Shown: piece by piece, positions 1 through 8,764 of the stretch
How positions within the stretch are numbered: position 1 is the first letter of the stretch
Layout of the letters: each line of letters opens with the position of its first letter
Assembly: GCA_009881065.1 (NCBI GenBank)
Contig: WXFE01000113.1
Coordinates: 1-47,677 of the forward strand
Origin: Bacteroidales bacterium
GTDB taxonomy: Bacteria; Bacteroidota; Bacteroidia; Bacteroidales; VadinHA17
Length of the DNA stretch: 47,677 nucleotides
Direction: 5' to 3'
Made by a program: the position numbers and the translations under genes
Notes under the pieces: model-generated
The model's database searches: none
Told to the model about the DNA's origin: nothing
What the model saw: only the letters and a program-made list of their open reading frames with translations

Positions 1-1624
1 GTATGATCCTGAGGAACATTGTAAGCGGATATACTGTAGCATAGGCAGTTGTCTGTGCGTGTACCGGAGCGAGGCTGCTGGCAAATTCAAGGGCAGGCGG
101 GTCTGTCATTGCCCCTGAGATGAGGCCACAGAACTGAAGGTAGTTCATTTTTATGAGCCTGGCGGCGATGGCAGCAAGGGCCACCGGTATAAAGGTGATC
201 GCGGCACCGTAGAGGAGCCATATATACCCTCCGCCTGCGAGAGTACTGCCAAGGTCTGCGCCGGATCCCAGCCCCACACAGGCAAGGAATAGTATGATGC
301 CCAGCTCCCTTAGCACCATGTTTGCGCCCGGGGTCATGTAGAAATCAAATTTGCCTATCCTTCCCATGTGCCCGAATAAAAGCGCCACTATCAGCGGCCC
401 TCCCGCAAGCCCCAGCTTGACAGGAGCAGGCAGGCCGGGTATGTAAACGGGTATGCTGCCAAGAAGTATGCCCAGTACAATCCCGAGGAAGATAGGTACT
501 GTATTGGGGCGGGAAAGCTCAATCAGGGAGTTGCCCAGCTCCTGCCTGATATCGGGAAGCAGTTTGCGCTTACCCACAACCCTCACGGTATCACCCAGTT
601 CAATCGTAGTGTCGCGCGTCGGCAATATCTCAAGACCAGACCTGAAAATACGTGTGATATTGGCCTCATACCTCCTGTAGATGCCAATCTGTTCAATGGT
701 TTTCCCTGCATACTTCCTGTTTGTCACCAGCACATGGAACATGGCCAGGTCACCGGAGATTTCTCGCTTATCAGCAAACTTGACTTCGCCCATTGTCTTC
801 CGGATAGTATCGGCATACTCATGTGAAGAGACTCCGTAGAGTATATCACCCTCCTCCAGTATGATATCCTCAGCGGCAACCATATATGTGCCATTTCGCA
901 AAATACGTGACAGCACCATTTCCTTGTCAACCATCTGCTTGACATACTGTATCTTCCTGCCGATGATGTTCGGGTTGGTGATCTGTATTTCCACACTCTC
1001 GAGTTTCACCCGGTTCTGTTGATATTTCCGGTTGAAATCTTCCACCTCATGAGAGATTTTAACCCGGAAAAACCAGCGGTAAAGAATCATCACCAATATC
1101 ACTCCCAGTATACCGAACGGGTATGCCACCGCATATCCCATCCCTGCCTGCGCGGTGTCAGCCGTTCTGCCCATCTCTGACAATACCTGCTGAACAGCAC
1201 CCAGCCCGGGGGTGTTGGTAACGGAGCCACTCATTATCCCTGATATCACTGCCGGTGGTATATCCTGCCAGAGGTGCAGGAGGTATGCAATAAGAAAGCC
1301 GGAGACAATTATCCCGACGGCAAACAGGTTCAGTTTCAACCCCTCGCGCCGGAGACTGCTGAAAAACCGCGGACCAACATCAATACCGACGGCATAAACA
1401 AAAAGTATCAGGCCGAAATCGCGGACAAAGGTCAGCACATGCAGGTCAGCCCTCACTCCGAAATGTGCCAGCAGGAGTCCGGAAAACAGCACGCCGGCAA
1501 CCCCAAGCCTGAGGTTCTTCACATTTATTCTGCCAAGGAGAATCCCGGTAAAGGCAGTGATGCTCAGGTAAAGAATCGTAGTAGCGATCCCCGGTCCGGC
1601 AAACAGGCTTCTAAATGCCTCCAT
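1..1624 (-). CDS. AspT/YidE-family putative transporter, C-terminus cut by window edge
   Basis: Reading the minus strand from ATG at 1624 gives 541 codons without a stop, so the gene runs off the left edge. The family consists of membrane carriers such as the aspartate:alanine exchanger and YidE/YbjL, built from two copies of a membrane domain separated by cytoplasmic RCK_C (TrkA-C) domains. Both parts are visible: hydrophobic segments over residues 1-185, with GSVTNTPGLGAV near residue 135; two RCK_C-like modules over about 200-370 (EEGDILYG and ELGDTVRVVG); then a second membrane half with the matching motif ISGAMTDPPALEFA. The last readable residues, YPLTMFLRI, are close to the usual family end, so few residues are missing. 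The substrate cannot be told from sequence; an amino or dicarboxylic acid is plausible. A TAAATTTG box lies upstream. The next gene, on the same strand, is another carrier. Confidence 0.88.
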   Translation of the reverse strand, partial: MEAFRSLFAGPGIATTILYLSITAFTGILLGRINVKNLRLGVAGVLFSGLLLAHFGVRADLHVLTFVRDFGLILFVYAVGIDVGPRFFSSLRREGLKLNLFAVGIIVSGFLIAYLLHLWQDIPPAVISGIMSGSVTNTPGLGAVQQVLSEMGRTADTAQAGMGYAVAYPFGILGVILVMILYRWFFRVKISHEVEDFNRKYQQNRVKLESVEIQITNPNIIGRKIQYVKQMVDKEMVLSRILRNGTYMVAAEDIILEEGDILYGVSSHEYADTIRKTMGEVKFADKREISGDLAMFHVLVTNRKYAGKTIEQIGIYRRYEANITRIFRSGLEILPTRDTTIELGDTVRVVGKRKLLPDIRQELGNSLIELSRPNTVPIFLGIVLGILLGSIPVYIPGLPAPVKLGLAGGPLIVALLFGHMGRIGKFDFYMTPGANMVLRELGIILFLACVGLGSGADLGSTLAGGGYIWLLYGAAITFIPVALAAIAARLIKMNYLQFCGLISGAMTDPPALEFASSLAPVHAQTTAYATVYPLTMFLRII

Positions 1625-1694
1625 AGAAATTCTTCACATTAGTAGTATCTGGCGCCCTCTCATTCAGGCAGGGGGCACTGTCAATCAACGGCCC

Positions 1695-1702
1695 CAAATT
1701 TA
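1695..1702 (-). promoter_or_regulatory. Bacteroidetes -7 box for the AspT/YidE-like gene
   Basis: On the minus strand this reads TAAATTTG, a perfect match to the Bacteroidetes TAnnTTTG element. It lies about 70 nt upstream of the start codon at 1624. No convincing -33 TTTG was found. Confidence 0.5.
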
Positions 1703-1781
1703 CAAACTATGCGGAAATCAATGACTGACTCTCGTCATACAATGTTCTCCGGTAAAAGAGGCCGCGTCAGACCTGTAATCA

Positions 1782-2735
1782 CTATCCTAACAGGCTCAGA
1801 CTCAGTAGTATGATTGGCAACGTTATTACGCTGAAAATAGTTGATACAAAGACATTGGCTGTTGCCGTGCCGTCATCCTCGCCCAGTATGCTCACCATTA
1901 TTACCACGTTGACCATGCAGGGCATCGCCGCCTGCATCAGCATGACAGAGACCACCTCCTTGCGAATGATGCCCGGAAACAGAAGGTCGAAAAGAATGAA
2001 CAAACCCAGAAGGATAAATGGCACCAGCAGCAACCTGTTGAATGAGAGCAGGTAGGCATTTCTGTTGCGGAGCATCTTCCTGCCATCGGCAAAATAGATA
2101 ACCGAAGCAATGAAAATCATAGAAAGCCAGGTGTTGGTTTTTCCAAGTGCACCAACCGAATCAAGGATAAACTGCGGGAGCTTCACTGAAAGGAGAAAGA
2201 GCAGGAATCCTGCAATAATTGCTATCGTATTGATATTGAAGATTTTTTTCATTCCTGATTTCAGGCTGAATGATCCCGCCGGGGTTAATATACCAACCCC
2301 GAGCGTCCACATCAGGATGTTTGAGACCAGCACGAACATACTGCCGTAAAGCACTCCCTCCTGCCCGAACTGGGCCGAGATCACAGGCAACCCCAGGTAG
2401 ATTATGTTGCCAAGCATACTGTGAAGCCTGAATATCGAACCATGGCTCCCTTTTATTCCGAAGATCACGGTAGTCAGCCATCCGGCGAAGAGCATAAAAA
2501 GGATGACCAGCACTGCAAGCAGCAATGCCTGCAGGCTGTTGGCCAGGAGCCTCGGAGTGACCTCGATGGCGCTGAAGCTGGTAAAGAGCATGGATGGAAG
2601 CGTCACATAGAAGATCAGCTTCGCAAGGAAATCCTTCGTGCCGGCAGTGATCACCCCTGCACGGCAGGCAATGAGCCCGATAACAACTATGGCTGTCAGT
2701 ATGCCTATCTGTCGGAGTATAATAACGGAAGTCAT
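1782..2735 (-). CDS. AEC-family permease (auxin efflux carrier type)
   Basis: A 317-residue, highly hydrophobic protein with about ten predicted membrane segments. It has the family pattern of an early GXITAGTKDFLAKLIFYVTLPSMLF segment (a ten-residue core is ideal for recognition) and a late QAAMPCMVNVVIMV segment. Bacterial AEC carriers typically move malate, malonate or similar organic acids across the inner membrane, but the substrate here is not determinable. Length is normal for the family (about 310-320). The start at 2735 puts a hydrophobic segment directly at the N-terminus, as expected. It is followed on the same strand by the AspT/YidE-type carrier about 160 bp downstream, so the two could be co-regulated, though the second has its own promoter box. 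The response-regulator gene begins divergently about 190 bp away. Confidence 0.88.
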   Translation of the reverse strand: MTSVIILRQIGILTAIVVIGLIACRAGVITAGTKDFLAKLIFYVTLPSMLFTSFSAIEVTPRLLANSLQALLLAVLVILFMLFAGWLTTVIFGIKGSHGSIFRLHSMLGNIIYLGLPVISAQFGQEGVLYGSMFVLVSNILMWTLGVGILTPAGSFSLKSGMKKIFNINTIAIIAGFLLFLLSVKLPQFILDSVGALGKTNTWLSMIFIASVIYFADGRKMLRNRNAYLLSFNRLLLVPFILLGLFILFDLLFPGIIRKEVVSVMLMQAAMPCMVNVVIMVSILGEDDGTATANVFVSTIFSVITLPIILLSLSLLG

Positions 2736-2853
2736 TAAAATCCCTTATGATGTTACATTAAACGGTGGTCTTCAAAAAAACCACAGCAAAGATAGCTACC
2801 GGAAGAGAAAACGGCAGAGTTCCCGTCATACTTTCTCACTGAAATAGTTTTAC

Positions 2854-2861
2854 TAATTTTG
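2854..2861 (+). promoter_or_regulatory. -7 box upstream of the OmpR-type response regulator
   Basis: TAATTTTG, a perfect TAnnTTTG match, 64 nt before the ATG at 2926. This suggests a 5' leader of about 55 nt for the two-component operon. Confidence 0.5.
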
Positions 2862-2925
2862 GGAAGCAGGATTACATTAATAAAACACCAGGTTCAACAA
2901 GAGAGACCAAAATCACTGGTACCCC

Positions 2926-3603
2926 ATGAAGATACTAATAATTGAAGACGAATCGAGGGTAGCCTCTTTCATAAAGGAAGGCCTGGAGGAGAAATCGTAT
3001 AAAACGGTTGTGGCATACGATGGGATCACGGGAGAGGAGGCTGCAATGAAAGATGATATCAGCCTTGTCATCCTTGACCTTATCATCCCCGGCAAGAGCG
3101 GCATTGACGTCTGCCGGTCGATTAAGGCAGTCCGGCCTGACCTTCCCATTCTGATGCTTACGGCGCTCAGCACTACCGTCGACAAGGTCAGGGGCTTTGA
3201 GGCAGGGGCAGATGATTACCTGGTTAAGCCTTTTGACTTCCCGGAGCTCCTTGCACGGATCAAATCACTGCTCAAGAGAAGCAGGAATTCAACGCACCAG
3301 ACGCAATCGCTCCGGGTGGCTGACCTGGAGCTTGACCTTATGAGGAAGGTAGCAATCCGCGGTGGCAAAGTCATTGAGCTTACCGCCAAGGAATTCGCAC
3401 TGCTTGAATACTTCATGCGCAACAGCGGAAGGGTCCTCTCACGCGCTGACATATCGGAAAAGGTGTGGAACATAACCTATGACACCGGAACCAATATCGT
3501 GGAGGTTTATGTAAATATCCTCAGGAAGAAGATAGACAGGGACTTCGAGCCGAAGCTCATCCACACACGGATAGGATTGGGATACATTTTCACAGACGAA
3601 TAG
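2926..3603 (+). CDS. OmpR/PhoB-family response regulator
   Basis: A 225-residue DNA-binding response regulator. Residues 1-115 form the receiver: acidic pair E8/D9, phosphoacceptor D51 in ILDLIIPG, the switch threonine in MLTALS near 79, and K101 in LVKPFDFPEL. Residues 125-223 form a winged-helix DNA-binding domain (LTAKEFALLEYFMRNSGRVL, then the recognition helix in NIVEVYVNILRKKID). Its stop codon is immediately followed by the ATG of the sensor kinase with no gap, which shows a single operon and probable translational coupling. The receiver resembles the CusR/CzcR-like branch that often answers to metals or envelope stress. No target is visible nearby, so the signal is unknown. Confidence 0.95.
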   Translation: MKILIIEDESRVASFIKEGLEEKSYKTVVAYDGITGEEAAMKDDISLVILDLIIPGKSGIDVCRSIKAVRPDLPILMLTALSTTVDKVRGFEAGADDYLVKPFDFPELLARIKSLLKRSRNSTHQTQSLRVADLELDLMRKVAIRGGKVIELTAKEFALLEYFMRNSGRVLSRADISEKVWNITYDTGTNIVEVYVNILRKKIDRDFEPKLIHTRIGLGYIFTDE

Positions 3604-4986
3604 ATGAAGATACGGCTGAAAATTACTCTTCAGTTTTTTCTGATGGCCAGCGTAATATTGCTGCTCTTCTCACTGACAGTCTATATAGTGTCAGCCACCT
3701 ACCGTCGTGATGATTTCTACCAGCGGCTTGAGAGCAGGGCCATCAGCACGGCCAGGCTGCTGATTGAGGTGGATGAGATTGGTACCGACCTTTTGAACAA
3801 GATCGAAGAGGATAACCCGGTCTCACTGCCCGATGAGAAGATCATAATCTTCAACTACAAGAACGAAATTGTTTATTCCACTGATACCAGGAACGTTATT
3901 CTGTATGACAGTGATCTGCTGACGCGGATCAGGGCATCGGGACAGATAAAGACGAAGAGCGGCAGGTATGAGCTGATGGGTATCCTTTTTACGGAAGAGT
4001 TTAATCGTTTTGTGGTTCTCAGTGCGGCCCGTGACATATACGGATTTGACAAGATGAAGAATCTGAGGACAACACTGATACTTCTCACCGGTATTTTTCT
4101 ATTGCTGTTTTACCCCGCCGGATGGCTTTTCGCGGCACGGTCACTCTCTCCGATATCGAAAGTGGTTGACCGCGTGGAGGAGATATCCATTGCCAGTCTT
4201 GACCTGAGGGTTGATGAGGGCAACGGGAAGGATGAACTGGCTCATCTGGCACACACCTTCAACCGCATGCTTGAAAGGCTTGAGACAGCCTTTGAGGTGC
4301 AGAAGGATTTCATTTCAAACGCCTCTCATGAACTGCGGACACCGCTGACAGCCATAAGGGGGCAGCTTGAAGTGCTTCTTATGAAGGAGCGGACAGACAA
4401 GGAATACAGGGATTCGACTGCTGCCGTACTTGAGGATATCAGCAGGCTGAACCAGCTGCTTGACCGGCTTCTGCTGATGGCCCACGCCAGCTCCGAGGGG
4501 GCCAGGGAGGGTTTCAGGGAGGTGCGAATTGATGAGATTCTGTGGCAGGCACGCGAGGAACTGCTGAAACACGAAAAGGAATATACGGTAACTGTTGCCC
4601 TCGACGAGAATATCTCAGACATTGAAAACCTTACCATGAGAGGCGATGAGCAGCTGCTGATCTCAGCAGTAACCAACGTCATGGAGAACGGCTGCAAGTA
4701 TTCCCCTGACAAGTCTGTAAGGGTTCTTCTGTCACATGACGCGGATAACATATTCGTAAGCTTCACAGATAACGGTCCCGGCATTGCAGAGGATGAGATT
4801 GAGCGTGTTTTCGAATCTTTTTACCGCAGCAAAGCCACCGCATCGGTAAGGGGACACGGGATAGGGCTCTCCCTGGCCAGCAAGATCATCGACATCCACA
4901 ACGGAACGATAACCGTAAAATCGGGTCAGGGTGAGGGAACCACCATCAGGCTCGCATTTCCTGCCGAACGTTCTGTCGCTGTTTAA
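3604..4986 (+). CDS. Sensor histidine kinase (HAMP-HisKA-HATPase)
   Basis: A 460-residue inner-membrane kinase. Membrane segments lie at about 12-31 and 155-177 and bracket a periplasmic sensor region of roughly 120 residues without a motif I recognise. A HAMP linker follows at about 178-230. The phosphoacceptor is H242 in the H-box SNASHELRTPL. The ATP-binding domain has the N-box VMENGCKYSP, the G1 box DNGPGIAEDE and the late G-box GHGIGLSLASKI. All catalytic motifs look intact. It starts directly after the stop of the response regulator and should phosphorylate that protein. The organisation matches metal- or envelope-sensing pairs of the CusS/BaeS group, but that is only class resemblance. 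Confidence 0.95.
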   Translation: MKIRLKITLQFFLMASVILLLFSLTVYIVSATYRRDDFYQRLESRAISTARLLIEVDEIGTDLLNKIEEDNPVSLPDEKIIIFNYKNEIVYSTDTRNVILYDSDLLTRIRASGQIKTKSGRYELMGILFTEEFNRFVVLSAARDIYGFDKMKNLRTTLILLTGIFLLLFYPAGWLFAARSLSPISKVVDRVEEISIASLDLRVDEGNGKDELAHLAHTFNRMLERLETAFEVQKDFISNASHELRTPLTAIRGQLEVLLMKERTDKEYRDSTAAVLEDISRLNQLLDRLLLMAHASSEGAREGFREVRIDEILWQAREELLKHEKEYTVTVALDENISDIENLTMRGDEQLLISAVTNVMENGCKYSPDKSVRVLLSHDADNIFVSFTDNGPGIAEDEIERVFESFYRSKATASVRGHGIGLSLASKIIDIHNGTITVKSGQGEGTTIRLAFPAERSVAV

Positions 4987-5036
4987 CCGGGACACAATCT
5001 GAAATCCGTTAACTCAGGAACCGGATGCCCTGTATC

Positions 5037-5104
5037 AGAAAGTTCCGTGAATGCCACAATTTATCTCCTTAGAAAGTTCCGGCGATAGCAATATGTGTCT
5101 CCTT
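5037..5104. repeat. Two-copy imperfect direct repeat of about 34 bp
   Basis: Two adjacent units both begin AGAAAGTTCCG and end TCTCCTTA (5037-5070 and 5071-5104), with diverged centres. They lie in the 220-bp gap between the sensor kinase and the gene of unknown function that runs toward it. No further structure is evident in that gap. Confidence 0.5.
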
Positions 5105-5206
5105 AAGATTATCAGGCCGGACTATAACCAGACGGATGACTGATGGAGACCATCGTCCTCTGAAACATTGCTTAATTCATTGATTGACACGCCCTGATCT
5201 GTACCT

Positions 5207-5833
5207 TCAGGCAGCAGGATTGCTTTTGCGTGCGTGAAAATAAGTGAAACCGTTTATTTCGGTCATGCCTACCAGCTCAAGCCCTGACTCCTTCAGCAGG
5301 TTGGCAACGGTCCTCCTGGTCAGGTACCTGTTCGTCCTGAGGTCAATGATGCTGTACATCCTGTTGATAAAGGGAATCCTTGACTCAATACCGTTCTCGT
5401 AGGCATCGGCCTTGTCAGATGCATGCCCTGAAGAACCGGCATTTTTGTCAGACCCGGCGCCATGTGACCTGTTGTCAATAAAACAGCCGATGAAATTACT
5501 TTTTGCAGGGAGAAGGCCGGTAATCTGCCTCAGGAAGTCACGTATCTCCCTGATATAGTTCAGTTGCCTGAGGTTGATGACTGTCCTGATGCCCTTCATA
5601 TCTTCGGCATCGTAAAAATAGTGACGCGAGGAAGGAATGACAAGCATACCTGATCCCTTCACCAGGCCCTTGCGGTCAAGGTAGTCTATCAGGCCCTGAC
5701 GCACCTCGAGGTCAAGCTCGTCGAACAGGTGCATCAGCCCGCTGTCCCTTAACGACAGCTTGCGCGGGCTCTTCCTTACTACGGCCTGATCCCTGGTTTT
5801 TTCCTTATTCAAACCTATGGTTCCTTTATTCAT
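5207..5833 (-). CDS. Protein of unknown function resembling the N-terminal region of some polysaccharide sugar-transferase proteins
   Basis: A 208-residue soluble protein with no signal peptide. I recall a similar sequence pattern in Bacteroidetes exopolysaccharide sugar transferases, where a degenerate methyltransferase-like N-terminal region precedes the transferase. That pattern is an INLRQLNYIREIRDFL-like helix, then LPAKSNFIGCF, then NRYLTRRTVANLLKESGLELV and EINGFTYFHARK. Here only that region is present. The segment that normally separates FIGC from the NRYL motif is replaced by a short Gly/Ser/Asp-rich linker (about residues 125-147). No Rossmann glycine motif for SAM binding is visible. 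It stands alone between a two-component system and acylphosphatase, with no polysaccharide genes nearby. The assignment rests on memory of the family and is tentative; the reading frame itself looks real. Confidence 0.65.
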   Translation of the reverse strand: MNKGTIGLNKEKTRDQAVVRKSPRKLSLRDSGLMHLFDELDLEVRQGLIDYLDRKGLVKGSGMLVIPSSRHYFYDAEDMKGIRTVINLRQLNYIREIRDFLRQITGLLPAKSNFIGCFIDNRSHGAGSDKNAGSSGHASDKADAYENGIESRIPFINRMYSIIDLRTNRYLTRRTVANLLKESGLELVGMTEINGFTYFHARKSNPAA

Positions 5834-6098
5834 GTCCTCGCCAGATGCCTTTTCTTATAAGCAATTTTTATGCCACGGTGTTTTGGCAGCATCCCATAAA
5901 TTGGATTTTCATCCCGAAGATATTCACTCTTCACTATATGAACCAAACTATTTTGATATTTGAACCCAACCCGTTGACCAACGGAGCCAAACTGGGGATA
6001 ATCAGCATAAAGCTGATCCGTTACTTTCAGCCTGTCAATAAGTTATTTCAGTGTAATTAGCTCTATATCTTATAGTTTAGTACGTTTTCAGATCATTT

Positions 6099-6377
6099 TC
6101 AGCGTTCAATTCTGAACTCCCTGTAGCCTGCCAGTGGCCCTTCTGTCACCCTGGCATTGTCAACGAGCCAGGTTCCGGGGCCATGTCTGCACCATGCCGC
6201 AAACTCCTCCAGAGGTTCCCTGGCTCCTTCTGCCTCTATAACCACGCTTCCGTCAGATATGTTCTTAACATAGCCGGTGATTCCCCGCTTCCATGCCTCA
6301 ATAGCGATGCTCCAGCGGAAACCCACACCCTGCACCATTCCGGTGACATGAATCCTGTAATGAACCTTAAGTCCCAT
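6099..6377 (-). CDS. acyP: Acylphosphatase
   Basis: A 92-residue protein of standard acylphosphatase length and pattern. It hydrolyses the carboxyl-phosphate bond of acyl phosphates such as acetyl phosphate or 1,3-bisphosphoglycerate in the cytoplasm. The phosphate-binding loop GMVQGVGFRW carries the catalytic arginine (R21), and the catalytic asparagine is N39 in GYVKNISDGSV. Both are intact. The start at 6377 gives the usual short N-terminal strand. It is transcribed away from the PBP gene, from which 118 bp separate it. It is followed downstream on the same strand by the gene of unknown function, but 265 bp apart, so an operon is doubtful. Confidence 0.95.
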   Translation of the reverse strand: MGLKVHYRIHVTGMVQGVGFRWSIAIEAWKRGITGYVKNISDGSVVIEAEGAREPLEEFAAWCRHGPGTWLVDNARVTEGPLAGYREFRIER

Positions 6378-6440
6378 GCCTCATCGGAGTTTGTCATGGA
6401 GCGAATGAACCACTGTTCTGTTTTTACCTACAATTTAAGT

Positions 6441-6448
6441 TAAATTTG
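6441..6448 (+). promoter_or_regulatory. -7 box for the PBP gene
   Basis: TAAATTTG, a perfect TAnnTTTG match, 48 nt before the ATG at 6496. It predicts a short leader of about 40 nt. Confidence 0.55.
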
Positions 6449-6495
6449 CACATTTTGAAAATGTTTTGTCAAATAAAAAATAGCTGAATCCGCTG

Positions 6496-8607
6496 ATGAA
6501 AAAAGGATGGAAAATAGTTATCGTTGTACTCGGGATAATCATATTCATTCCGCTGTTTTTCATCAGCTCCGTTCAGATCGGAGTCTTCGGCCGCCTGCCC
6601 GGGAAGAAGGAACTTATCAGTTTCCGTAATGCCACAGCTTCAGTTGTGCTTTCGCACGAAGGAGAGACAATTGGCAGGTTCTTTTCAGAGAACCGTATCA
6701 CCATCCCCTTCGACCAGATGCCTGCTCATTTGATCAACTCGCTGGTGGCCACCGAGGATGCCCGCTTCTATGAGCATTCCGGGATAGACTCAAGGAGTCT
6801 GGTCAGGGTGGTTTTCAAGTCTATCCTGTTCAGTGACCGCAGTTCCGGCGGAGGGAGCACCATAACCCAGCAACTGGCAAAAAATATGTATGGACGGAAG
6901 GATTACCGGGTGTTTTCCGTTATCCTGAACAAGACCAGGGAGGTTATCCTCGCGAAGCGGATTGAAAAGGTTTTTACAAAGGACAAGATACTTGAGCTTT
7001 ACCTGAACACTGTCTCGTTCGGCGAGAACATTTACGGAATTGAAGCAGCCTCGCAGCGTTATTTCAGCAAAAAGGCGGCTGACCTGAAAGTGGAGGAGGC
7101 GGCCCTGCTCACCGGTATGCTCAAGGCCAATACCATGTACAATCCGCGTCTCTATCCTCAGAATGCAGTCAGGAGACGCAATGTGGTGCTGGGGCAGATG
7201 GAGAAATACGGTTATCTGGAGGGCAGGGCCGCCGATTCGCTCAGCGCACTGCCCATTAAGCTTGACTACAACAAGACGGATTTATCAGGGCCTGCTGATT
7301 ACTTCATGGTCAGGGTAAGGATTGAGACAGATCGTATTCTGAATGAGATATCATCTTTCCGGGGAAAGGAGTGGGATATTGAGCGTGACGGCCTTATCAT
7401 CACCACCACCCTGAGGATGCCGCTGCAGCAGGCTGCCGGTGAGGCATTTGCCGCCCATATGCCCAGGATGCAGAAGAGGCTCAATGAGCAGTACAGCACA
7501 TCCTCCGGACGCCGGGCCCTGAAAGGGATACCTGACAGCCTGAAGAAGATGATGACAACACTTCACGCGGGCCTCCTGGCCATGGACCCGGCTACGGGAG
7601 CTATAATGGCATGGAACGGCGGAATTGACTTTAAAACACAGCCCTATGATCAGATTCTGGCCAGGCGGCAACTCGCTTCAGTCTTCAAACCGTTCATATT
7701 CGCTGCTGCACTTGAAGACGGGGTGGAACCATGCAGGTATCTTGACAACGACTCTGTCACCCTGTCAGGATTCAACGACTGGAGTCCTGAAAACTATAAC
7801 CACTCATACGGTGGCAAGTATTCCCTGGCAGGAGCACTGGCACAGAGTATGAACATACCCACCTTCAGCCTCTTCCTTATGATAGGGTTCGATAAGGTTG
7901 ACAGGCTGTGGCAGGAGATGGGATTCTCCTTCCCTCTGGTGAACATGCCGTCACTGGCAATGGGTACTGCGGAGGCCAGCATACTGGAGGTTGCCAGGGC
8001 ATATGCCGCCTTCGCCAACGGCGGGATGCTTGTCACTCCGTATCTTATCGAATCGGTGAAGGCGCCTGACGGCAGAATACTCTGGCAGTACATGCCACCA
8101 CGCCGATCAGACCGGGTTCTTTCCGAACGTTCAGCCACACTCATGGCTGCCATGCTCGAAAAGGCCATCAGGGAAGGAACAGGAGCCTCTGTTCACAGTG
8201 CCTACGGTGTGAAGGTACCGCTGGCTGGCAAGACAGGCACCTCACAGAATTATGCTGATGCCTGGTTCGCTGCTTTCAACCCGGCGATGGTTATTGTAAG
8301 CCGTGTGGGCGCTTCAACACCTTCAATACATTTCAACAGCGGCTCCTACGGTTCGGGAAGCGCCCTGGCCCTGCCGCTGGTGGCTTTGACTCTTAAAAAG
8401 GTGGAGAAGAATAAAGAAATAATGAGTGTGATCAACACCCCTTTCGCTCCCCTGCCCCCGGAACTGGAGATGGCGCTTGACTGCCCCGACTTCAGGGAGA
8501 AGAGCTTCTTCGACAGGTTGTTTGACATCTTCAGGGACAATAATATTGACTATCAGAAAGAGACCCGGCGGAGGAGAATCTTCCGCGGCCGGATTTTCAG
8601 AATCTGA
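6496..8607 (+). CDS. Bifunctional penicillin-binding protein (class A PBP)
   Basis: A 703-residue peptidoglycan synthase anchored by one N-terminal membrane segment (about 7-27). The GT51 glycosyltransferase domain (about 50-250) has E87 in TEDARFYEHSG, the GGSTITQQL motif and the second glutamate E167 in ILELYLN. The transpeptidase domain (about 355-640) has the serine nucleophile in S395-V-F-K398, the S451-M-N motif and K579-T-G. Both active sites are complete. The size and order fit PBP1A/1C-type enzymes; assignment to one subgroup is uncertain. The C-terminus ends in an Arg-rich tail (about 690-703). It is monocistronic as far as can be seen, with its own -7 box. In other Bacteroidetes a PBP1A gene often sits beside gldH, whereas here gldH is about 37 kb away. 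Confidence 0.93.
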   Translation: MKKGWKIVIVVLGIIIFIPLFFISSVQIGVFGRLPGKKELISFRNATASVVLSHEGETIGRFFSENRITIPFDQMPAHLINSLVATEDARFYEHSGIDSRSLVRVVFKSILFSDRSSGGGSTITQQLAKNMYGRKDYRVFSVILNKTREVILAKRIEKVFTKDKILELYLNTVSFGENIYGIEAASQRYFSKKAADLKVEEAALLTGMLKANTMYNPRLYPQNAVRRRNVVLGQMEKYGYLEGRAADSLSALPIKLDYNKTDLSGPADYFMVRVRIETDRILNEISSFRGKEWDIERDGLIITTTLRMPLQQAAGEAFAAHMPRMQKRLNEQYSTSSGRRALKGIPDSLKKMMTTLHAGLLAMDPATGAIMAWNGGIDFKTQPYDQILARRQLASVFKPFIFAAALEDGVEPCRYLDNDSVTLSGFNDWSPENYNHSYGGKYSLAGALAQSMNIPTFSLFLMIGFDKVDRLWQEMGFSFPLVNMPSLAMGTAEASILEVARAYAAFANGGMLVTPYLIESVKAPDGRILWQYMPPRRSDRVLSERSATLMAAMLEKAIREGTGASVHSAYGVKVPLAGKTGTSQNYADAWFAAFNPAMVIVSRVGASTPSIHFNSGSYGSGSALALPLVALTLKKVEKNKEIMSVINTPFAPLPPELEMALDCPDFREKSFFDRLFDIFRDNNIDYQKETRRRRIFRGRIFRI

Positions 8608-8636
8608 AATTCATCATTCCTTCATTATACATATCC

Positions 8637-8644
8637 TACTTTTG
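8637..8644 (+). promoter_or_regulatory. -7 box preceding leader copy A
   Basis: TACTTTTG, a perfect TAnnTTTG match. Transcription from here would begin near 8651, so the hairpin and micro-ORF at 8677-8761 would lie inside the 5' leader RNA of the DUF4382 gene. This is the best evidence that the shared leader acts as RNA rather than as DNA upstream of the promoter. Confidence 0.55.
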
Positions 8645-8676
8645 CATGAGTAGTTAAAACCATTAAACAGAAGCAA

Positions 8677-8764
8677 GATGAAACCTGCATGTGTACAAAC
8701 ACCTGATTATCTGATTTTCAGCTATGTGGGTTCCATCATACCTTTAAAATTAAAGAATTGAATT
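8677..8764 (+). promoter_or_regulatory. Shared hairpin leader, copy A
   Basis: The 5' arm is 8677-8691 (GATGAAACCTGCATG) and the 3' arm is 8722-8737 (CTATGTGGGTTCCATC). They pair over about 14 positions with one A-C mismatch and several G-U pairs. The loop keeps ACACCTG and ATTTTCAG found in the other copies. The conserved ATACCTTTAAAAT follows the hairpin. A micro-ORF 8678-8761 (27 codons, MKPACVQ...) stops 3 nt before the ATG of the DUF4382 gene. The same element precedes three other exported-protein genes in the window. Confidence 0.75.

Noticed and set aside
1274..1642. A 122-codon open frame opposite the AspT/YidE gene
   Set aside because: It is an antisense shadow. The minus-strand frame over the same stretch has clear membrane-carrier motifs.
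5845..6060. A 71-codon open frame in the spacer before acylphosphatase
   Set aside because: It has no promoter or ribosome-binding support, composition looks random, and it is not followed by a terminator. The 265-bp spacer shows nothing else convincing.
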